Shown here: positions 11,241 through 24,110 of the stretch, piece after piece
Numbering within the stretch: the first letter of the stretch is position 1
Layout: the number at the start of each line of letters is the position of its first letter
NCBI GenBank assembly: GCA_030035585.1
Contig: CM057462.1
Span: 142,812,734 to 142,876,733, forward strand
Length of the DNA: 64,000 nucleotides
DNA from: Dugong dugon
Taxonomy: Eukaryota > Chordata > Mammalia > Sirenia > Dugongidae
Reading direction: 5' to 3'
Translations under genes and position numbers: made by a program
Notes under the pieces: generated by a model
What the model saw: the letters and a program-made list of their open reading frames with translations, nothing else
Database searches by the model: none
What the model was told of the DNA's origin: nothing

Positions 11241-11440
11241 TGAGGAGCTCTGGTGGCACAGCGGTTAAGCACTGGCTGCTAACCATAAGGTTGGTGGTTT
11301 GAACGCATCAGCCCCTCAGCAGGAGAACGATGTGGCAGTCTGCTTCCAGGTTACAGCCTGAAAACTCTATGGGGAAGTTCTACTCCATTGCCTCGGGTTG
11401 CTATGAGTTTTAACTGACTCAATAGCAACAGGTTTGGTTA
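11241..11440 (+). mobile_element. AfroSINE (short type)
   Basis: GAGCTCTGGTGGCACAGCGG head, GGCTGCTAACCATAAGG, AGCAGGAGAACGATGTGGCA and a TTGCTATGAGTTTTAACTGA tail with GGTTTGGTT end. TATCTTTTTT (11231-11240) and TATCTTCTTT (11441-11450) form the target duplication in the host L1. Confidence 0.9.
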
Positions 11441-12109
11441 TATCTTCTTTGGAGGTATCTGCTGAATATTTTTTTTTCTCATTTTTAAACTGGGTTGTTT
11501 GTTTTCTTGTTACTGAATTTTAAAAGTTTTGTGCCTATTCTGATACAATTTCCTTACCAGATATGTGACTTGCAAAAATTCTCTCCCAGTCTGTGGATTT
11601 TCTTTTTATTCTCTTAGCAGTGTTTTTTTTTTTTTTTTTTTGTTTAACAGAGCAGCAGATTTTATTTTTACAAAAATCCAACTTATTTTTTCTCTCATGG
11701 ATCACACTTTTGGTGTTATAATTATAAATTCATCACCAGACGCATGGTCACCTAAGTTTACTACTATGCTTTCTTCCAGAAGTTTTATAATTTTAATTTT
11801 ACATTTAGGTCTATAGTCCATTTTTAGCCAATTTTTGTTAAAGGTGTAAGGTCTGTAGAGTTATACATATATTTTTGTGTATGGATGTCCAATAGTTCCA
11901 GCACCAGTCATTAAGAAGACTATCCTTTCTCCAGTGAATGGATTTGCTCCTTTGCCAAATACCATCTGATTATATTTCTGTGGATCTATTCCTGGTCTCT
12001 CTATATTGTTCCATTGAGTTTTGTTTATTTTGTTTTGTTTTTTGGCAATATCAATCATGCTAGAGGGCTCTCAAATGGGAGAAAATCACTTCCCTCCTCT
12101 GGAATTCTT

Positions 12110-12455
12110 GTTATTGTTTGTTGCTGTGGAGTTGGCTCCAACTCATGGTGATCTTATATATAAAAGAACTTAATGTTATGTAATCCTGCACCATCTTCAT
12201 GATTGCTGGTATGTTAGAGTTCATTGTTGTGGCTATAGTGTAGTGCCTTCCAATCTAGGAAGTTCATGTTCCAGCACTATACTGAACAATATTCTGTTGT
12301 GACCCATAAGGTTTTTATTAGCTAATTCTCAGAAATAGATTGCCAGGTCTTTCTTCTTAGTCTGTCTTAGTCTGGAAGCTCTGCTGAAACCTGCTTACCA
12401 CAGGGGACCATTCTGATATTTGAAATACTGGGGACAAAGCTGGAATAAAGCTCTG
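12110..12455 (-). mobile_element. RTE-tailed SINE, body of the tRNA-Gly type, 5'-truncated
   Basis: On the minus strand the 3' end reads CATGAGTTGGAGCCAACTCC followed by AACAA repeats, like RTE. The body shares AAGAAGAAAGACCTGGCAATC and AAACCTTATGGGTCACAAC-like segments (quoted in short form) with the SINE at 5531-5900. It stops before the tRNA-like head. It lies between two L1M relics. Confidence 0.7.
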
Positions 12456-13795
12456 ATAGTCTTTTTCTCTAGAGAGTATGTTTAGAGCATATTTTACAAT
12501 GATTACTCTTCCCTTCTCATTGCCAAAGCCAGAAGGATAGCTTTCTCAATTTTTTTCCAGCAAGAATCTGGTGGAATTCCTGTATGTAAAACCTAGGAGG
12601 AAAATGTGGGCTCCCCCAAGACTGTGCCTCTACACCAATAGTGTTGCACACAGGAATTCCTCACTCTTTTTCCATTTCACATTCATCCTCCAGCAATTCA
12701 TCAAATTTACCATTTTAGTGTCCCTAGCAGATTATGGCTCCAGTAGCTTCTGCTCCAGGTAATGAGGTCTTAGCTGTGACTCAATTAAAACTCTCTCAAT
12801 TTGCCTATATCTCAGGGTGACTTTTTGGTCTGCAGCCTCAGCTCTTTGACAGCACAAGAAAAGTCATAGATTTTCAGTTTCTTTAACATTTTCTTCTTGT
12901 AAGGATGGAAGTAAAATCTCTCAAGCTCTTTCAGTTTCAGGCAAAATTAAAAGTCTCCTTTGATTTTTTTTTCTTTTAATTTTCTTTTTTCTGTGATTTA
13001 TTCCATTTTTTTAACCTGTAATATCTTTCAGCAATTCTTTTCTCCTATTTCTCTAACTCTGATCTGTTTACAAACCATAACATATCTTAAGTTTAGCTTT
13101 TATTCCTAGTTACGGTATTTCTGTTTGATTCTTTGTTAGTTTCTTCCCTTTTTTTTGTGGAAACCTCCATCTTGCCACTTAAAATATTAAATATATCATC
13201 CACATTTATTTTAAAGTGCCCATAGGATATCTCCAGTATCTGCATAAACTTTGCTTACATTTGTGTTGTCTCTTTTTTCTATTTGTTTTTGTCAATCCAT
13301 ATCAATTTTACATATTCTGATTGATGGCCAGATATTAAGCGTTTGAAACATTTCAAAATGCTTTGAGTCTCCAAATCCTGTTACCATTTTTCGGAAAGAT
13401 TTTGCTTTTGCTTTTGGTGTATAATTAGGCTAGCCACAGATCATCTTTAACCAACTAGGAATGGAGATGACTGAAGGATGAGCTTCAGTTTTATGATCAC
13501 TATATAATTGTCAATCTTCTTTAGCACCGTAGAATATTTCTTTTAATTACCCAACCATGGATTGTTTGTCAAACTCCTTCACCCTTGCCCTCTTTTTCTG
13601 TCACTGAACTCCAATTTTTTGGCCCCCTCCACCCACGAGATTGTAAAACACTCTACCAAGATTTTTGCCTCTCAAGACCTGTTTCAGAATTGACAAGTAC
13701 CTAAGGAACCCCTGCAGGCTTCCGTTCTCTCTGACATCTTGGTTCCTCACATCCTCGCGGACTTCATAGCTTTCTGATGCCTTCAACCAGATGCT
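12456..13795 (-). mobile_element. L1M/HAL1 relic, probably 5' region
   Basis: Plus-strand phrases such as CATTGCCAAAGCCAGAAGGA, GGGCTCCCCCAAGACTG, CTTCTGCTCCAGGTAATGAG and CATAGATTTTCAGTTTCTTT recall the reverse complement of old L1M/HAL1 untranslated regions. From about 12960 to 13560 the TTTTGTCAATCCATATC and GATTGATGGCCAGATATT text fits the same class. No coding frame survives. Assignment is by recognition only. Confidence 0.5.
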
Positions 13796-16700
13796 TTTAT
13801 TTATTTATTTAATTTTCAAATATGGATTTTTATAGTTGTCCTCACTAGGAAAGCTATTCTCAAATAAGTTATTCTGTCAGAACAGAAATACTGTAAGAAT
13901 TATTTGCATAAACTGTGAGCCTAACAGTTTTATTTATTACAAATATATAAAATAATACTCGAAGTGGTTGATTGTAAAATAGTAAAAATGTAGTAAAAAC
14001 AATGAATTTTATACGGAAGAAAATTATAAAACACAAATATCAATAGAGAAAAGATGTTTATTATACATGTCATCAATTCTTAAGGTCTAAAAATGCCCAT
14101 CAAAGATACTTGTAAACTTCACTGGCAAATCCTGATTTGTTAATGTAGAATTATTGTAAAAACTAGGACTCCACTACTGTTGTAGCAGCACAAAATGTTT
14201 CTAGAGGCTTTGGATATGGCTTGTAAAACTAATCTTACTTTTTTTTCACTCTTACACTCATTTTTTTCAAGAATAGTATCGTGATTTTTCAAAGCAAATA
14301 CCATCCTTTCATCAAAATTTCTCCTAGAAATATAATTCTAGGAAGTGTTGAGAATATCCAACCAAACTATTCAAAAATGATGGAAATTAGACTTCCTGAT
14401 ATAAATGTTTGCATATTTTTATATTATTTGAAAACTTGATGATATATCCTGCAGAATATAACCATATCTCTAACTTTCAACGAATGGTAATAGATGATAA
14501 TTATAATGTAATGACAGTACAACCCCTGCTTAAAAATCAGAGTGCCCTTCTTCCAACATCTTGAGCCTTTTATTTTCCACTGCCCAAAGGATGATGAGCA
14601 TCACTTTTTGTTTACAAGGTAGATGTTTTTCTTGAATAATACTTAAATATTAAAGCAAAAAGTGAGTGTAGATGCCTTGTCAGCACTAGCGTATGGTATT
14701 ACGTGGATACTTTTATTATGTAAAAGAATGTTGGCCATTGATTTCTGTAATTTTCTTTTTATTCCTTTCTTTCTCCTTTAATAAACTCCCAACCCTAGCC
14801 TTTCACCTACCATTCTCCATGATAGTGATTTAGTTTTGTATTCTTTCAGTTTAGATACTATTTGTCAGCATTATTCACGCTTTTCTATTTGACTAGCTTG
14901 TAAATCTTCATCTCAGAGGACTAAAATTAAAGAATAACATCCAGTATGGTTTTTTATAATGTAATGCACACTTTCTCTAATTTGTAGAAATTTCCACTTT
15001 AATGTCCAGTTTACAACATTTCCACTCATATTTACATAAATCACTTCTATTGTCTTTTATTCATTTTAATTACTAGATTAAACAGTCTACCTTCTATACA
15101 ATGCAATGTTTTTTCTATCCCATTTATAATCTCACTTCATTCCCCGTTAACTATAATTGACTTTGAAAATATAAATATGAATCTGTGTTACTTTAAAAAA
15201 TATGTATTTTATGTAATATATAATAAAAGTTGTAGATGCAATAAAACCAAAAACCAATGAGAAAAATTAAAATCCATGAACTAAAATAAAGAGAGAGGAG
15301 GGAATCAAAAATAATTTTATATTAATATTTATGCTTAGGAAAAACTCATGAATTTAACTGAGTTTCTTTGCAGCCAAAAACAAGAAGAAAATAAAATGTA
15401 CTATACAGTTTCAATTATGTATCAAATTAAGCATACCTATTTCATAATGACGTGGTTTTTCTTCCAAGTTCTTAATTCAGAGAGCAATTTATTGACTTGT
15501 TCTTTCTATGCAGGGCATTAAATCATATATAAAGATGATCCACATCAATTTTTATTTTGTTTACAAAAATACATTGATATTTTATGTGCATGGCAATTCT
15601 TAAGTAAACCTTCAATAAGCGTTGACTGTGTACTGCTTTCATGATTCTGTATGAATGATAATGGGAGTTCAGAGCTGATGTATATTGCCCAGTAATGTAA
15701 CTTTATGATGATTTAATACTGAGTTATAATAGTTAATGCATGTCTAAATAGTGACATTCAACTGTTGCAGCTGAGTTCACTAGAGGACTTCATGAGAGAC
15801 AATTCAATACCGAGGTACTAAAAGAGACTTGATGGGCAGATATGTTTCTTTAAATGAAAGAAGATCCTTAGTAAATATATAGGGGAAAATTATTTTTTTA
15901 AATGTGCAGATTTATGAGTACTGAAGAAACTTCATTCTTTTGTTAACAGAAGATGGCACCTCTTGAATACAGAGGAGAGTTGCAATAGTATCTATAGAAC
16001 TATAGACAAGGACTTTTTTTTTTTCTCAAAACATACTTGGGAGTATACTTTATTTTACATGTTCTAAATCTTCCATTTACTTTACTTTATCACACTCTGG
16101 GCTCTCTCATGCCTTAGACATATGGGGCAATACTAATTTTTGTGGCTTTTGTTTAGTTATTTATTCATTTTCAATATCTGGTCCAGAACTACAACTGGCA
16201 GAAAATCAAAAAACATGGACCAATTTCAAAAGAAATTACAACTTCTGAATTTCTCCCAATAATAATTATGTAAATTCTGAAAGATCTGAGTATCCTAATC
16301 CTTTAGAGATTTCTGCTCTGCCTCCCTCAGTAGAAGGTTTTGGGGTTTGAAGTGAGAGTTCAGGGAAAAGTTTCTAAACAGCTGCAAAGAAAGAAGCTAC
16401 AGGAAAGTTTTAGAAAGTCAGGGCAAAAATGTCTATAATTATAGAAGTCAGTTAAATATTGGCATCAAGTTCATCCCATGTAGCCTTAGTGGCCTGTGGG
16501 TGTGACTTAGAAGATTTAAATCTACCTAACAACAGAAAGTAGGGCTCCCTAGATACACAGCCATGCTAAAGACAGTCAAATTTAATTACATGACTGGGAC
16601 TAATGTTAACTTGGAATAGGATAAAAATCTGAACAGGAAACTAATAAGAGTGCTGAAGTTTACAGTTAGGCATGGACAGAGGCTTCTCACTAAAAAAAAA

Positions 16701-18034
16701 AAAAAAAAAATCCAAGATGAGGTCAGGAGCAGAAAATTAAATTGGACAGATTCTAAGAGCCATTTTCAGGCTAAGGTCCAAAACTGAGATGAAGGAGACA
16801 AAGCTGAAGCAATGGCATGACATTTGCAGTCCATTTTGCAAATACATTGAGCCATTTATCTGGTACTAGCAAGGGGTTCTCAGACATCCCTAACTAGGAT
16901 GTTCATCAGTCAGGTTGCTGTGTTTTTCTTCCCCATCTCTGAGGCCTTTTTGATAATTATTGCCTGGCATTCTGTTTTCTTCTGGCCAAGAAGTAAAACT
17001 CACATAGGTTTGGTCAGAGACATTCAGTTTTTGAAATCTTCAACCATAGATTATTGCTTTCTGAGGGATAATGATTATGGCAACTGGGGGAGAGGGTGAG
17101 GGTGGGCTATTTTGGTGCTTTTTTGGTTTCAGGACTGAGGCTTCTCTAATCCACTAATCCACTCGATCATTTTCTTTTTGGCCCCTCAGTCATCAATAAC
17201 AATCAAATCTCTTTTCTCTTTTCTATTCCAGATTGATTACTGCTGTTAGGTTATTTAAACCAGCAACTGGAGTTTATTATTGCAGATTCTCTGTGCTCCC
17301 TAGGGGAAGTATTTTTGGGAGGGTGCCATGTCTAGCAGCTGCCGTGGCCTGTCACCCATTTTTATTGTTACGCAGTAAAAAGTATGGACTGAGAATTTTC
17401 TCTATGCTACAAGTAGCTGCTCCTCTAGGGCTCAGTAAAATTATGGAAATATTTGTGTGGGAATTCAGTGTAAATTGATACCATTAGTATGATAAACGAT
17501 GTTCTTCAAATGGGAAGATTGCTGAAAATAAACATTTTGTCTCATCATCATTGAAGACTTCTTTAAGGAAGAAATACAACCATACGCTACAGTTTTAATT
17601 TTATTCATCTTGCTTAAATTCTTACCACTATTTTAAAAAGTAATAATTGCAAAGTATGAGAACTAATAATTATTTTAAAATATTTTACATAAGGTAGAGA
17701 TGACAAAGCTTAAATTTATTTCACTATTTAGGATTTTTAGTTAAGATTTGGAATTTTTATTATTATACCTTTAACTCAAAGGATTGCAATTTGTAGAGCT
17801 GTATCTTGAATTAACAGGTGCTGGATTTTGATGCTTTATCTCTTCATGCATCTATGTATAAGTGCCTTCATTATCTGTCCATTATTTGTGCAAGTATTAT
17901 TAAATCAGATGGATGTTATTCCCACTACTTTCTTTGCTACTTTGGATTACCCTTTTCTGTAGATACCTAGAGAACTAAGGGAAGTCTTGTAATTTCATGC
18001 AAAAGCAAGAAGCCTCTTTCTTAGGCAACATTAC
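13796..18034. other. Unassigned AT-rich DNA
   Basis: A 4.2 kb stretch without a repeat I can name. It contains an 18-20 nt A-tract near 16691-16711 that could be the end of an old retroinsertion, and two short frames at 16899-17099 and 17233-17478 that show no domain. The part from about 16300 to 17500 is less AT-rich than its neighbours and could be a diverged retroviral or other repeat, but I could not place it. Confidence 0.5.
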
Positions 18035-18514
18035 CGTCATGGATTGAATTATGTCCCCCCAAAAATGTGTGTATCAATTTGACTGGGCCATGTTTCCCGG
18101 TATTGTGTGATTTTCCCATGTGTGGTAAATCCTGCCTCTGTGATGTTAATGAGGGAGGATGGGCAGCAGTTGTGTTAGTGAGGCAGGACTCAGTCTACAA
18201 GACTGGACTGTGTCCTGAGGCAATCTCTTGAGATATACAAGACAGAAGTGGGCAGTGAGACAGGGGGACCTCATACCATCAAGAAAGCAGTGCCAGGAGC
18301 AGGACGCGTCCTTTGGACCGGGGTCCCTGCGCAGAGAAGCTCCTAGTCCGGGGAAACACTGATAAGAAGGCCGAGAGAGAGAACACTTTCCCCTGGAGCT
18401 GACACCCTGACTCTGGACTTTTAGTCTACTTTGACTGTGAGGAAATAAACTTCTCTTCGTTAAAACCATCCACTTGTGGTAGTTCTATTATAGCAGCACT
18501 AGATGACTAAGACA
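18035..18514 (+). mobile_element. MaLR (MLT1-like) solo LTR
   Basis: Near-complete LTR: GGATTGAATTATGTCCCCCC at the 5' end, CACTTGTGGTAGTTCTATTA and AGATGACTAAGACA at the 3' end. The poly(A) signal AATAAA is intact at 18444-18449. The first dinucleotide is CG rather than TG. The flanks ATTAC (18030-18034) and ATTGC (18515-18519) are a 5-bp duplication with one mismatch. The GC-rich centre (18300-18360, with several CpGs) is better preserved than in the copy at 7372. A 107-codon antisense frame across it is a shadow. Confidence 0.88.
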
Positions 18515-19500
18515 ATTGCTTTTCAAAAGAAAATGAAATATATTAATATCATCCTAGTAGCTAAAAGTTTTAAAGCAATCATGATTTTATAGATTACAGA
18601 TTTCTATTGACAATGTTTATTCTTATTTGTCAGTACTGAATAAGCTATAGACAAAAAGTGTACAGTTATTGTCATGGTAGTATTTATACATTCATAAATA
18701 TACTAACACGATCTGCTAACCCTCATTCCCTCTATTGTGTTGATAATTTACAGGAAAGCGGTGCCATTCTAACATAGCTTCAGTAGAATAGAGGTCTATG
18801 GCAATTTTCTGACACATAATTATATGAGCCCTGCCTGTTCTACTAGTAACAATTATATAACAGATAAATTCCTGCATTTTTAACTCATTGGAATATTTTA
18901 ATGTGAAGTGAACTTTGACATTGATTTCCAGTTCCTCTGGAACTTGCTTTAAAAATAACTGAAAGGATTAATGAGTTTGTGTATCTTTTATCAGCAGGGG
19001 GTTCTTGGTTATATAGATCTTCTTTTCAAGATGATTAGAACACGTTATGGTCCTACATAAGTATAACGAAGCAAGCAAAAATGCAAGATTGCCTTAAAGA
19101 AACAATTTCTCATTTTGATAAGTATCTTAAGTCATAGAACAAGAAACACACAGCTCTTGTAGTAATATCCTAGACATTTACTCTTATTTCATTGATTTCC
19201 AAAGAGAACACAGTTTGATAAATTTTGAGTCATGATTATAATTTGCAAGTGTATTTTATTATTATTTAGAACTTTTCACTTATTTCTTATCATTACATTC
19301 TCTGTTCTAGGAACCTTTGTTATCCATACATAATAGATGAGGCTAGGGCACACAAGTTTAATTGTTTGTGCTACTAGAAAGATTAAGAAAAGACATTTTT
19401 ACAACTATTCAAAATAGCAGTGTCATGTGGAATTAATATGATATATATGATATTTTTAATATTTTGAAATTATTCTTGTTATTATTTACTATTTTATAAA
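18515..19500. other. Unassigned AT-rich DNA
   Basis: No recognisable gene or repeat. Confidence 0.55.
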
Positions 19501-21655
19501 TTGCTGTTGTTGTTAGGTGCTGTTGAGTCAGTTCTGATTCATAGTGAACTTATGTACAGCAGAATAAAACACTGCCTGGTCCTGTACCAACCTCATAATT
19601 ATTGCTATGTTTGAGCCCATTGTTGCAGCCACTTGTGCCAATCCATATTGTTGAGGGTCTTCCTCTTTTTCGCTGACCCTCTACTTTACTACACCTGATG
19701 TACTTCTCCAGGGACCGGTCCCTTTTTATAGCATGTCTAAAGAACATGAGACAATGTCTCACCACCCTCCCTTCTAAGAAGCATTCTAGCTGTTTTTCTT
19801 CCAAGACAGATTTGTTTATTCTTTTGGCAGTCCATGGTATATACAATAAACTTCACCAATACCATAATTCAAATGCATCAGTTCTTCATCAGTCTTCATT
19901 ATTCATTATCCAGCTTTCTCATGCATATGAGGTGACTGAACACATCATGGCTTGAGTCAGGCACAGCTTAGTCCCTCAAGGTGACATCTTTACTTTTTAA
20001 TACATTAAAGAGTTCTTTTGCAGCAGGTTTGTCCAATGCAATGTGTCATTTGATTTCTTGACTGCTGCTTCCATGGGTGTTGATTGTGGATCCAAGTAAT
20101 ATAAAATCCTTGACAAATTCAATTTCTTCATTTATTGTGATGTTGCTTATTGGTTCAGTTGTGAGGCTTTTTCTTTTCTTTATGTTAAGGTGTAATCCAA
20201 ACTGAAGGCTGTAGTCTTTGATCTTCATCAACAATGCTTCAAGTCCTCTTCACTTTCAGTAAAGGAGGCTGTGTTATCTGTATATCACAAGTTGTTAATG
20301 ATTCTTCCTCCAGTCTTTCTCCCTGTAGTCCAGCTTCTCAGGTTATTTGCTCAGTATACAGACTGAATAAGTATGGTGAAAGGATACAACCCTGACACAT
20401 ACCTCTCCTCATTTTAAACCATGCAGAACCCCCAGGTTCTGCATGAGCACAACTGAGTGTTCTGGAATTCTCATTTTTGCAATATTAGCTATAATTTGTT
20501 ATGATCCACACAGTCGAATGCCTTTGCATAGTCAATAAAACAGAGGTAAGCATTTTTCTGGTATTCTCTACTTTCAGTAATCACCATCTGACATCAGCAA
20601 TGATATCTCTTCTTCCATGTTCTCTTCAGAATTTGGCTTGAATTTCTGGCAGTTCCTTGTCAATGTACTGCTGCAACCACTTTTGAACAATCTTTAGCAA
20701 AATTTTACTTGGGTGTTATATTAATGATATTTTTGGGTAATTTTCATTCTGTTGAATCACCTTTCTTTGGAATGGGCACAAATATGGATCTCTTGCAGGC
20801 GGTTGGTCAGGTAGCTGTCTTCCAACTTCTTAGCGTAGATGAGTGAGCACCTCCAAAGCTCCATCCATTTGTAGAAACATGTCACTTGGTATTCTGTCAA
20901 TTTCTGGAGCTTTGTTTTTCACCAAGGCTTTCAATGCAGCTTGGGCATCTTCTTTCAGTACCATTTGTTCTTGATCATATGCTACCTCTTGAAATGTTTG
21001 AATGTTGACCAATTCTTTTTGGTAAAATGACTCTGGGTATTCTTTCCATCTTCCTTTCATGCTTCCTGCATCATTCAGTTGTTTGCCCGTAGAATCCTTC
21101 AATGTTGCAACTCAAGGCTTTAATTTTTTCTTCAGTTCTTTTGGCTTGAAAAATGCTGAATGTCTTCTTCCTTATTGATTTCCTTTGCACTACCTTCATC
21201 TTCTTGAACCACCTTTGAAATCTTCATTTCTTTTACTTCATCATTTCTTCTGTTTACTTTAGCTATTCTACATTCCAGAGCAAGTTTCAGAGTCTCTTAT
21301 GACATCCGTTTTGGTCTTTTTTTTTTTTTTTTTCTTTTCTGTCTTTATAACGTCTTCTTGCTTTCTTCATGTATGATGCCGTTGATGTCATCCTGCAACT
21401 CGTCTGGTCTCCGGTCGTTTGTATTCAGTGTCAAATCTATTGTTGAGATGATCTCTAAATTCAGGAGGGATATACGCAAAGTCGTACTTTGGCTCTCATG
21501 AACTTGTTTTAATTTTCTTCAATTTCAACTTGAACTGGCATATGAGCAATTGATGGTCTGTTCTGCAGTCGGCTCCTTTCATTGTTCTGACTGATGATAT
21601 TGAATTTCTCCATTGTCTCTTTTCACAGAAGAAATCGATGATTACTTTCTAGGTA
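19501..21655 (-). mobile_element. RTE/BovB-like LINE, 5'-truncated
   Basis: On the minus strand this runs from the region before the reverse transcriptase (about 21650) to the 3' tail, which ends in GGTGCTGTTGAG-type sequence and AAC repeats at 19501-19515. Recognisable pieces: a 90-codon frame (20830-21102) upstream of the RT fingers, IKDYSLQFGLHLNIKK (20046-20234) after the catalytic box, and a C-terminal frame (19550-19846) with KRDRSLEKYIRCSKVEGQRK. The catalytic box has decayed to YTDN preceded by a stop. About 2.15 kb remain, with many frameshifts. Confidence 0.88.
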
Positions 21656-23449
21656 ATTCAGAATGGAACAAACATTATACATAGCTAGATGCTATTGTAA
21701 GCAAAACACTTAATACCTACTAATCTAATCTCTAAATGTGCTGTTTCACATTACATGACCTTTTAAAATTATTTGGAAAAATTCTTTGTATTTTTATTCA
21801 GAAATTTTTTCTATTGATCAAGGTAAAAATCATTAAATTAGAACATCACAGAATTTTTACTAAATGTCAAAAGTTATTGTTAAATACTAATGATATAAAA
21901 TTGCTTAGTGAATTGCTACTTAACTCAAGGAAATATATTGGTAAGTACTAGGGTGATTAACATTATCAAATTTGTTCAAAATTAATTTATTTTGATAGAA
22001 TGTCAAAATGTGTATTTAATGTTAAAAAATGTATAAAGTTGTGAGAAATAACTTGAAGAATCAATAGATGTTGCAAACTTTCACTTTTATCGTAATATAA
22101 GTTTAACAAGGCACTTCTCACAGTATATTAGAGAGCCATTCTACATTTTGTAGTACCTGTAAGTTGGATTTCACTTGATGGCAATGGGTTTGGTGAGGGT
22201 TTTATGAGCACAAATAAGCAAAACTTTAATATTTCATTCATGCTCACAGTAAATTGTATAGGTAGTGGCTATTACTGACCTATGCTAGAATGATTACTAT
22301 ACCTAAAAATAAATACATGGTATCTATAAGGCATATACTGCCTGTACAGGCAATAGTTTCTGTAAAACCAAATGAAGACAACTTGCAAATAAAGTTGGTT
22401 TTCTCTGTTAACTGTTCACAAAATCAAGGAAGAATGCAATATTTACATCGTATTAACTTTCAGGTTGCTGTTTAACATATGACAGTTGGCAGGGATGTGG
22501 TAAGAAAGAGGTTGTCAAAGAGTTATGATTTTATTAATCTAACAATATAAATAATAACAAGAATAAATAGACTAATGTAAACAAGATTTGTTTAATATAA
22601 ATATATGTGTATCATAGATACTTAAAAAAAATAAAAACTTCTCGTTAACTTTCCTGATTAACTGAAACCATATTTACTTCTTAAAACACTTAAAAAAAAT
22701 TAAGTCATTGAAAGATAGGTGCTTGTGAATATTTGGTTATTCCATGTCCTACTAAATCCATGTGTATTTGATCCAATCATTTTATTTCTGTAGTTACCTA
22801 GTTGTGTCTGTTTTTAAGTTGTTTATGTAAGTTGCTCTTTTATTATAATTAAACATTTAATTTAAAATTATAAAAAAGATAGAGGTGGAAAAAGAAATAC
22901 GAATATAATTACAATCAAACTATGTTGAATTATTTCTGAAAATACAATAAACAGATGAATATCAAAAATTCTAATCAATTTAAGTGGGGGAAAATACAGT
23001 AAATAGAGAAAAATCATACAAATCTAGAATTCTGTATTCAAATTAGTTTTTATACTTTTAAATTCTTGATCCACTTTAAAGAATACAATAAATTACAAAT
23101 AAAAATGTTACATTATAAATTCTGTGCAAAAGTAGATGATATCAAACCATAATCATTGGAGCCATATTCATAGAAAAGGCCAAACTTACACATCAAAACT
23201 GGCAAATGGATGTCATTTCCATATTTGAGATTTAACAAAATGTATCATTTTTGTTATTTCTTTTTTAACTATTTTTCCTGATTTATCAAGCACTTACTAA
23301 TCCTGATATTATTACATACGTGGACTATATCTATGTCCACATACACATACACATACATACACACAGATGCATACGTCTGTACTTTACACACAAATACATG
23401 TCTGTGTTTTATATAAAATTGTCCAATTTCCCTCCCAGCAGACATGTTC
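21656..23449. other. Unassigned AT-rich DNA
   Basis: Very AT-rich with no gene. Only a SINE tail fragment (22157-22203) and a CA-type run (ACATACACATAC, about 23339-23370) are recognisable. Confidence 0.55.
22157..22203 (+). mobile_element. AfroSINE 3' tail fragment
   Basis: GTAAGTTGGATTTCACTTGA followed by TGGCAATGGGTTTGG is the AfroSINE terminal segment alone, with no head or body. Confidence 0.7.
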
Positions 23450-23796
23450 AAATTGTGGTGTTGATGAAAAATATTTAATATACCACAGATTGCCAGAAAA
23501 GTGAACAAATCATTCTTAGGGAAAGAATAGCCATTATGCTCCTTGGAGGGGTGGATGTCGACACTTCCTCTTGCTTATATTGGACACATCATCAGGACAG
23601 ACCGATTGCTAGAAAAAGCATCATGTTTGGGAAAGTAAAGTGTCAGCAAAAAAGAAGGGAACAATCAGTGAGATGGATTGACACAATAGCTGCAGCAATG
23701 GGCTCAAACATACCAATGATTGTGAGGATGGGGCAGGACCAGGCAATGTTTTGGTCACTGTGAGTTGGAGCTGACGCAATGACAACTAACAACAGA
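23450..23796 (+). mobile_element. RTE/BovB-like LINE 3' end
   Basis: Plus-strand copy of the ORF C-terminus and 3' tail. The frame 23536-23763 contains HHQDRPIARKSIMFGKVK and QRWID-like residues matching the other RTE copies. It closes with GAGTTGGAGCTGACGCAATG and an AAC-rich end. Severely 5'-truncated. Confidence 0.85.
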
Positions 23797-23976
23797 CAAA
23801 TACCATAGTATTTGCTGACTAAGTGTAGAAGACAATTTCAGTAAAATTATAGAAGAACTATGATGAGAAAATCTTTGAGAATGGCCAAATCTTCAAATTT
23901 TTGAAAGTTTATTCTAATATGGAATTTCATGAACAAGAAATAAATAAATTAGTAATTTATATTTTCAATTATAATG

Positions 23977-24110
23977 AAGGAGAAGTAGCATGATTTAGTG
24001 GAAAAAAGCTTGGACTAGAAATAAAAAGACCCAGGCTATAGTTTCAGCTTTCTTCCTATGATAGTGATCTTGAGTCAGTTTTTAATATGTCAAAGAAAGA
24101 CAAGAAGTTT
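23977..24110 (+). mobile_element. MIR fragment
   Basis: GTAGCATGATTTAGTGGAAA, then GGACTAGAAATAAAAAGACC and ATAGTTTCAGCTTTC match the MIR 5' half in order. Ancient and diverged. Confidence 0.7.

Larger units (their letters stand above)
8256..12060 (-). mobile_element. Old L1M-type element (3'UTR and ORF2 C-terminus), split by a younger L1 and an AfroSINE
   Basis: Plus-strand text at 8256-8829 is the reverse complement of an L1M 3'UTR and ORF2 end (AAGGTTCACTCTTTGTG, TTTTTCAGATTGGCTTTTTTC, CCCACCAGCAATAAATGAGA). It resumes at 11056 with CTCTGCATCCTCAGCAACAT and runs through ORF2 codons to about 12060 (ATTGTTCCATTGAGTTT). The break matches an insertion point, not a rearrangement: the L1 at 8830-11055 occupies it. 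A second break at 11241 holds an AfroSINE. Coding potential is gone. Confidence 0.82.

Noticed and set aside
13601..13786. A 61-codon minus-strand frame as a small gene
   Set aside because: It falls in an L1M/HAL1-like untranslated relic and has no domain or conserved counterpart here.
18146..18469. A 107-codon minus-strand frame
   Set aside because: It is antisense to the GC-rich middle of the MaLR LTR and is not kept in the other LTR copies.
23339..23404. CA-rich stretch considered as a structured or regulatory repeat
   Set aside because: It is an ordinary degenerate ACATAC/ACAC simple repeat.
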